Source of the DNA: Ascidiimonas sp046199005
GTDB taxonomy: Bacteria; Bacteroidota; Bacteroidia; Flavobacteriales; Flavobacteriaceae
DNA: 64,000 bases
NCBI GenBank assembly: GCA_046199005.1
Contig: CP176050.1
Span: forward strand, 3,410,001-3,474,000
Reading direction: 5' to 3'
Both the position numbers and the translations under genes were made by a program. This document shows positions 59,364-64,000 of the stretch, piece after piece. The notes below the pieces were generated by a model. The model made no database searches. It was given only the letters and a program-made list of their open reading frames with translations, and had not been told where the DNA came from. Position 1 is the stretch's first letter; each line of letters opens with the position of its first letter.

Positions 59364-62129
59364 GTGCCAAGAATACTTCTATTCATATGTTTTTTCCTTT
59401 TCTCATCTGCTCTAATTGCACAGGAGAAAGAAGCCTCATATTGGTATTTTGGTTTTTTCTCCGGATTGCATTTTAATACTGATCCTGTTGGACTGACTAA
59501 TGGTAAAATAAATGTTGAAGAAGGTACGGCCGTTGCTACAGATGAAAAAGGAAACCTCTTGTTTTATACGAATGGAGTGCGCGTATGGAGTGCAAGAAAT
59601 GAACCGCACACAATTATGGCAAACGGGACTGATCTGCAAGGAGGCACCAATAGCACCCAATCTGCTTTAATAATACCCAATCCAGAAAACAAAAACCTGT
59701 TTTACATCTTTACGGTAAGCGATCTGCAACGCGTAAATAAGGTTCTTACTCTTGGTAACGGACTAAACTATTCTGTGGTAGACATGTCACTTAATGGAGG
59801 CGCTGGAGCAGTTACCCGCAAAAATGTGCATTTGGTGACCTACGATGAAACCAAAAGAGATGAGGATGATCTGAAGTGTTCCCAAAAACTCACAGCAGTA
59901 GCTCATGCAGACGACGAATCTTATTGGGTAGTCACGCATTTCCTGAATCGCTTCTTTGCGTTTCAAGTGACCAATCGAGGAGTTTCCACCAGACCCGTGG
60001 TGAGTAAAGTGGGGCCTTCTATGTATCCGGGTAATTACCTGATCAATGCAAAAGGACAATTAAAACTTTCACCGGATGGCAAATACCTTGCCATGGCCAA
60101 TATGGCGAATGGTTTTGATTCTGAAGGTGAAGGAAATGGCAACCTTTATCTGTTCAATTTCAATGATGCTACCGGAGAAGTAACGAATCCCCAAAAATTA
60201 TTACCCAATGATTTTGTATATCCCTACGGTGTTGCATTTTCAAACGATTCCAAGAAGTTATATGTCACAATGAGAAGCCTTCGTGACGGTACCATAGACC
60301 GAGGAAAAAGCAGTCTTTTTCAGTTTGATCTCAATTCTTCTAATATACCAACATCTGGCCATAGCCTTTATAAAAATGATAACCAGAACGCAGGTGCATT
60401 ACAACTTGCGGTTGATAACAAGGTGTATGGTGCTGCCAATAATACATCGAAGTTGTTAGTCATAAACAACCCTACCGCATTGAAAGATGCTTCTAATTTT
60501 AGTACGGAGGGTGCTAATTTATTGGGAAGACCAGCTAAAAGAGGACTCCCTTCGTTTATACAATCGTACTTTCACGTAGAGATTAAAAAAGAGAATGCAT
60601 GTGCTGGACGGGAGACCGAAATTTCAATTAATTACCTGCCCGAGCCTGTTACGATTGATTGGGATTTTGGTGACGGTCAGGTGCTCTTAAATTCCGCCGA
60701 TAAAAATCCGCGTCACATTTATACTTCTCCCGGAGACTATCGGGTTTCTGCTATTGTCAATGACAACGGAAAGATTACTTCTTATTCTTCTGTAGTAACT
60801 ATTTATGCGTTACCCGATCTTAATGCCGTAACACTTACACAGTGTGATGATGATGGTGACGGATTTAGCGAATTCAATCTCAAAGAAGCAAGTGCCCAGT
60901 TGGCGTTTGATCCTACGCTTCGATTTAGTTATCATTTAACACAGGCAGATGCAGATCTCGACATAAATCCTATTAATGGTGCGGTTGCTTTCTCTAATAG
61001 TATAGCATCCAGAGTCTATGTACGAGCCCTAAATGAGAATGGATGTTACCAAACCTCTACCATAGATCTCAATGTCGTAAATACTGCGATTCCCGCAAAT
61101 TTTAATCTGGATTTTTATAGCTGCGACAGTATGGACGATGGCGATGACACAAATGGAATTACCACCTTCGACTTTAGTGATGCGACTGCACAAATACAGG
61201 CTTTATTCCCGGCAAGTCCTGGTCTTATTGTAAAGTACTATGAAAATAGAAGAGACGCACTTACGGAGCTCAACGAACTGAATCCAACGTCTTACGAGAA
61301 TACATCACCCTTTAATCAGCAAATATGGGTAAGGGTAGAAACATCTACAGGCAACTCTTGTTTTGGATTAGGATCACACGTAACGCTATATGTAAACCCT
61401 ACACCTCGTTTTGAAACAAATACTCCTGAAATTCTATGTGAAAATCAACCAAATTCCATAGCCCTCGAAGTACGAAATGCACAAGAGAACTATACATATA
61501 CCTGGACGGACAAAGAGGGAAATATACTTCCTGAAACGGGAGCTACCCTATTTGTAAACCAACAAGGTTCATATTCGGTGACCGCTCTAAAAACAGATGG
61601 TACAGGTTGTATTAGAACCCAAAATTTTGATGTTCAAGCATCTGATATTGCCACTATAAATGATGTTGCCATTGTAGACAACTCAAGTAACAATACAATT
61701 ACGGTTAGTGCCCAGGGTTCAGGTACTTATGAATATGCTTTGGACAACGGATCTTTCGTTCCTGGCAATCGTGATGACGGACATAGATTCAATGGAGTAT
61801 CCCTTGGAGAACATACTATTTACATAAGAGATGCGAATGGCTGCGGAGTGGTTTCAAGAGAGGTATCCTTGATTGGTTTTCCCAGATTCTTTACTCCAAA
61901 TGGTGATGCCATTAATGATACCTGGCAACTCATAGGGGTTCGTTTACAGCCGGGGTCCGAAATTCGTATTTATGATCGTTTTGGAACTTTCCTAACTGCG
62001 CTTGACCCAACAGGTCAGGGATGGGACGGTACCTTTAACGGTCAACCCCTACCCTCTTCTGATTATTGGTTCTTTGCTCGTTTAGATGATGGAAGACTTT
62101 ATAAAGGGCATTTTGCATTGAAAAGGTAA
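59364..62129 (+). CDS. large secreted protein with PKD domain and T9SS type B sorting domain
   Basis: 921 aa. Signal peptide (RILLFICFFLFSSALIAQ; GTG start). Residues about 25-390 form a WD40/YVTN-like propeller (LFYTNGVRVWS, YLAMANM), a PKD domain at about 415-480 (DWDFGDGQVL, HIYTSPGDYRVSAIVND), repeated beta modules with CDDDGDGFSEFNL, and the gliding-motility-associated C-terminal domain (FTPNGDAINDTW, IYDRFGTFL, GWDGTFNGQPLPSSDYWF). Exported by the type IX system and held at the surface or released; probably an adhesin or binding protein. Confidence 0.9.
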   Translation: MPRILLFICFFLFSSALIAQEKEASYWYFGFFSGLHFNTDPVGLTNGKINVEEGTAVATDEKGNLLFYTNGVRVWSARNEPHTIMANGTDLQGGTNSTQSALIIPNPENKNLFYIFTVSDLQRVNKVLTLGNGLNYSVVDMSLNGGAGAVTRKNVHLVTYDETKRDEDDLKCSQKLTAVAHADDESYWVVTHFLNRFFAFQVTNRGVSTRPVVSKVGPSMYPGNYLINAKGQLKLSPDGKYLAMANMANGFDSEGEGNGNLYLFNFNDATGEVTNPQKLLPNDFVYPYGVAFSNDSKKLYVTMRSLRDGTIDRGKSSLFQFDLNSSNIPTSGHSLYKNDNQNAGALQLAVDNKVYGAANNTSKLLVINNPTALKDASNFSTEGANLLGRPAKRGLPSFIQSYFHVEIKKENACAGRETEISINYLPEPVTIDWDFGDGQVLLNSADKNPRHIYTSPGDYRVSAIVNDNGKITSYSSVVTIYALPDLNAVTLTQCDDDGDGFSEFNLKEASAQLAFDPTLRFSYHLTQADADLDINPINGAVAFSNSIASRVYVRALNENGCYQTSTIDLNVVNTAIPANFNLDFYSCDSMDDGDDTNGITTFDFSDATAQIQALFPASPGLIVKYYENRRDALTELNELNPTSYENTSPFNQQIWVRVETSTGNSCFGLGSHVTLYVNPTPRFETNTPEILCENQPNSIALEVRNAQENYTYTWTDKEGNILPETGATLFVNQQGSYSVTALKTDGTGCIRTQNFDVQASDIATINDVAIVDNSSNNTITVSAQGSGTYEYALDNGSFVPGNRDDGHRFNGVSLGEHTIYIRDANGCGVVSREVSLIGFPRFFTPNGDAINDTWQLIGVRLQPGSEIRIYDRFGTFLTALDPTGQGWDGTFNGQPLPSSDYWFFARLDDGRLYKGHFALKR

Positions 62130-62132
62130 ACT

Positions 62133-62900
62133 CTACTCTTTCAAATTTTGAATTTCTTTCTTGAGTGTCTCTACCGATTGTTGAAGCTGTGATAAGATCA
62201 CTTCCTGAGAAGGATTGGAATCAATATCGAAACTAATCTTACTTTTTACTTCCCATAGTTCCTGGATATCATTTACTTCTACTGTAAACGGAGGGTAAAA
62301 CTCATTCAAAGAAACCAATATCAATTTTGAAGGATCTTTGAGTTTTTGCACTTTTTTTACCACCACTGTATCTTTGGTCACTACAACGGCTATGGCGCCA
62401 TTACCCACTTCATCAATAGAGTTGACCGCTTTGCCCAACACCCATTCTCCCGGCAAGAGCGAAGGCAACATACTATCACCTTCCACCTCAAACCCGCGAT
62501 AGGTGGCGTTGCGAAATTGTGGCAGAGGGAGATTGAAGGCTGGTAAATTCTCGAACCAATCTACATCCTGAAGATTGCTTGGGTATCCCGCAGCCGCTTT
62601 TACATTTACCATGATAAGATTTTCATCTCCTTCAGAAGTGGCACTTACTACCCTAGGAGAAACATTCTGTAAAGTCTGGATATACCGCTGATTGCTCTCT
62701 CCGTATAGCCACATCGGATTCACCTTAAATTGTTTCAGAAGCTCCATGACCACCTTTCCAGAAATTTTACTTTTTCCCCTTTCAATATCGGCAGTAGAAT
62801 TTTTAATTCCCAGAACTTCCGCAAAACCTTGTTGTGTAAATCCTTTTGCTTCTCTGATCTCTTTAAATCGCTTTACTTCTATGTGCAACTTATCATCCAT
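62133..62900 (-). CDS. S24 LexA-like repressor with XRE HTH
   Basis: 255 aa. N-terminal HTH_3 (about 10-65, IREAKGFTQQGFAEVLGIKNSTADIE) and C-terminal S24 peptidase/UmuD-like domain. The cleavage Ala-Gly is in KAAAGYPSN (near 100); catalytic Ser in VEGDSMLPSLLPGEWV and Lys in DTVVVKKVQ. All required residues are present, so self-cleavage under RecA-type DNA-damage signals is plausible. Ends with a coiled coil (LSQLQQSVETLKKEIQNL). Divergent from a DNA-repair-type radical SAM gene with shared operators, hence probably an SOS-like regulator. Confidence 0.85.
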   Translation of the reverse strand: MDDKLHIEVKRFKEIREAKGFTQQGFAEVLGIKNSTADIERGKSKISGKVVMELLKQFKVNPMWLYGESNQRYIQTLQNVSPRVVSATSEGDENLIMVNVKAAAGYPSNLQDVDWFENLPAFNLPLPQFRNATYRGFEVEGDSMLPSLLPGEWVLGKAVNSIDEVGNGAIAVVVTKDTVVVKKVQKLKDPSKLILVSLNEFYPPFTVEVNDIQELWEVKSKISFDIDSNPSQEVILSQLQQSVETLKKEIQNLKE

Positions 62901-62904
62901 ACGA

Positions 62905-62987
62905 CAAATATAAGCTATTTTGGAATATTTCCAATTTTAACATTTGAAAATTTTTATTTATTAGGAATATTTCCATATTTTTGGAAA
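62905..62987. promoter_or_regulatory. divergent promoter region with LexA-like operators
   Basis: The first operator is TTGGAA-N3-TTCCAA at 62920-62934. GGAATATTTCC recurs at 62964-62974, and TTTCCA-N5-TTGGAAA partly overlaps it. The minus -7 box TATATTTG (62905-62912) with TTG at 62932-62934 places the first operator over the repressor promoter. The plus -7-like box TATTTTTG (62976-62983), lying 13 bp before the radical SAM start, overlaps the second operator. The repressor thus appears to control itself and its divergent neighbour. Confidence 0.65.
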
Positions 62988-62996
62988 AAATAAATA

Positions 62997-64000
62997 ATGA
63001 CAAGTTTTAACAGGATACGAGAAAAACTTACCATACTTGCAGATGCTGCAAAGTACGATGTTTCATGTGCCTCAAGTGGAAGTACTCGGAAAAATTCCAA
63101 GAAGGGGTTAGGCAATGCTTCTCAAATGGGAATTTGTCATTCGTATACAGAAGATGGCCGCTGTGTTTCTTTACTAAAGTTGTTATTGACCAATCATTGC
63201 ATTTTCGATTGTGCGTATTGTGTAACCCGTAAAAGCAATGATATTCAAAGAGCGGCTTTTAAAATTCAGGAGGTGGTAGATCTTACCATTAATTTCTACC
63301 GCAGAAATTACATTGAAGGCTTGTTTTTAAGCTCCGGAATTTTTAAAAGTCCGGATCACACTATGGAAAGACTTATTGCGGTAGCAAAAAAACTGAGATT
63401 AGAAGAAAATTTTAATGGCTATATTCATTTAAAATCAATTCCTGGAGCATCAGATGAGTTGATGCATGAAGCTGGATTATATGCAGATCGTCTCAGCGTG
63501 AATATTGAGATTCCAACCAAAAGTGGTCTTAAACTTTTAGCTCCTGATAAGAATCATACTGATTTCATTAATCCTATGAAAAAGGTTAAGAACGAAATCA
63601 TCCGGTACCAATCAGAAAGAAAGATCTTAAAAAGCACTCCTAAATATGCACCTGCAGGTCAAAGCACCCAAATGATCGTTGGGGCGACCGGAGAGACCGA
63701 TATGCAAGTAATGCTTGCCGCTGATCATTTTTATAAAAATTTCAAACTTAAACGGGTTTATTACTCGGGTTATGTTCCGATCAGTACTCAAAACAAATTA
63801 TTACCGCAACTGGGTGCTCCTGTTCCCATGCTTAGAGAAAATCGTTTGTACCAAACAGATTGGTTGTTGCGATTTTACGGATTCTCAATTACGGAGATTC
63901 TCAATCCGAATCATCCAAATCTGGATACAGAAATAGATCCCAAATTAAGTTGGGCATTACGCAATTTGCATTTATTTCCTATTGATATTAATACAGCTGA
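62997..64000 (+). CDS. radical SAM protein of putative DNA modification/repair type (3' end outside window)
   Basis: 334 codons are visible and open at the window edge. ATG 62997 follows the operator region by 9 bp. The radical SAM [4Fe-4S] motif C-x3-C-x2-C is NHCIFDCAYCVTRKSND, with supporting KILADAAKYDVSCASSG at the start, FLSSGIFKSPDHTMERL and VGATGETDMQVM. This matches the radical SAM proteins that are paired with a UDG-like DNA glycosylase in Bacteroidota (family knowledge). The partner gene is expected just beyond the window. Regulation by the adjacent S24 repressor supports a DNA-damage role. Confidence 0.8.
   Translation, partial: MTSFNRIREKLTILADAAKYDVSCASSGSTRKNSKKGLGNASQMGICHSYTEDGRCVSLLKLLLTNHCIFDCAYCVTRKSNDIQRAAFKIQEVVDLTINFYRRNYIEGLFLSSGIFKSPDHTMERLIAVAKKLRLEENFNGYIHLKSIPGASDELMHEAGLYADRLSVNIEIPTKSGLKLLAPDKNHTDFINPMKKVKNEIIRYQSERKILKSTPKYAPAGQSTQMIVGATGETDMQVMLAADHFYKNFKLKRVYYSGYVPISTQNKLLPQLGAPVPMLRENRLYQTDWLLRFYGFSITEILNPNHPNLDTEIDPKLSWALRNLHLFPIDINTA

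Overview
The window looks like chromosomal DNA of a marine-type Flavobacteriaceae (Bacteroidota). Indications are a type IX secretion (T9SS) type B C-terminal domain (59364-62129), Bacteroidota promoter boxes of the TAnnTTTG type, a Rho factor with a long basic insertion, fused isobutyryl-CoA mutase, HEIGH-type lipoprotein metalloproteases, DUF1599, DUF4293, DUF3667 and BT_3928-type proteins, and overall AT-richness.

Layout. (1) 3-4788: four overlapping plus-strand genes, namely an APH/choline-kinase-like phosphotransferase (5' end outside the window), a CarS-like CDP-alcohol synthase, a PEP-synthase/rifampicin-phosphotransferase-like enzyme and a UbiA-like membrane protein. Together they resemble an uncharacterised polyprenyl or ether lipid pathway. 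(2) 4927-11740: an accessory array of three orphan RHS C-terminal tips on the minus strand, each followed by candidate immunity genes. The tips are separated by hairpin linkers, IS1-family termini and one IS1-type transposase gene. (3) 11760-13030: a 1.3 kb non-coding stretch full of inverted repeats and tRNA-like fragments. (4) 13034-18112: a mobile module with a ParE/antitoxin pair, a small unknown gene with a structured leader, two tandem tyrosine recombinases, a P-loop ATPase and a divergent XRE repressor. (5) 18135-27196: the parent RHS operon, made of a 1237-aa secreted SpvB-like/RHS protein, a 1626-aa RHS protein with ten MopE-like metal-binding repeats, and a lipoprotein immunity candidate. 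The mobile module lies between the parent RHS gene and its spare tips. The first orphan still shares about 195 bp of near-identical core with the parent, so tip exchange by homologous recombination is plausible.

(6) 27701-46164: ordinary metabolism and transport: a serine hydrolase, an AGCS symporter, a membrane-anchored LuxR-type regulator, IcmF, divergent purU, tandem HEIGH proteases, and a sugar locus (SSS symporter, propeller/Y_Y_Y/LuxR sensor, GH3 beta-glucosidase). (7) 46285-59182: housekeeping genes: clpS, prmA, GNAT, tpiA, BT_3928-type, DUF1599, folP, a lipoprotein, cdaA, DUF3667, an ABC exporter, truA, a YfcE-type phosphoesterase, DUF4293 and rho. (8) 59364-64000: a large T9SS type B protein, then a LexA-like S24 repressor divergent from a radical SAM DNA-repair-type protein (3' end outside the window). 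A shared promoter with inverted-repeat operators separates these last two.

All identities come from reading motifs; no database search was run.
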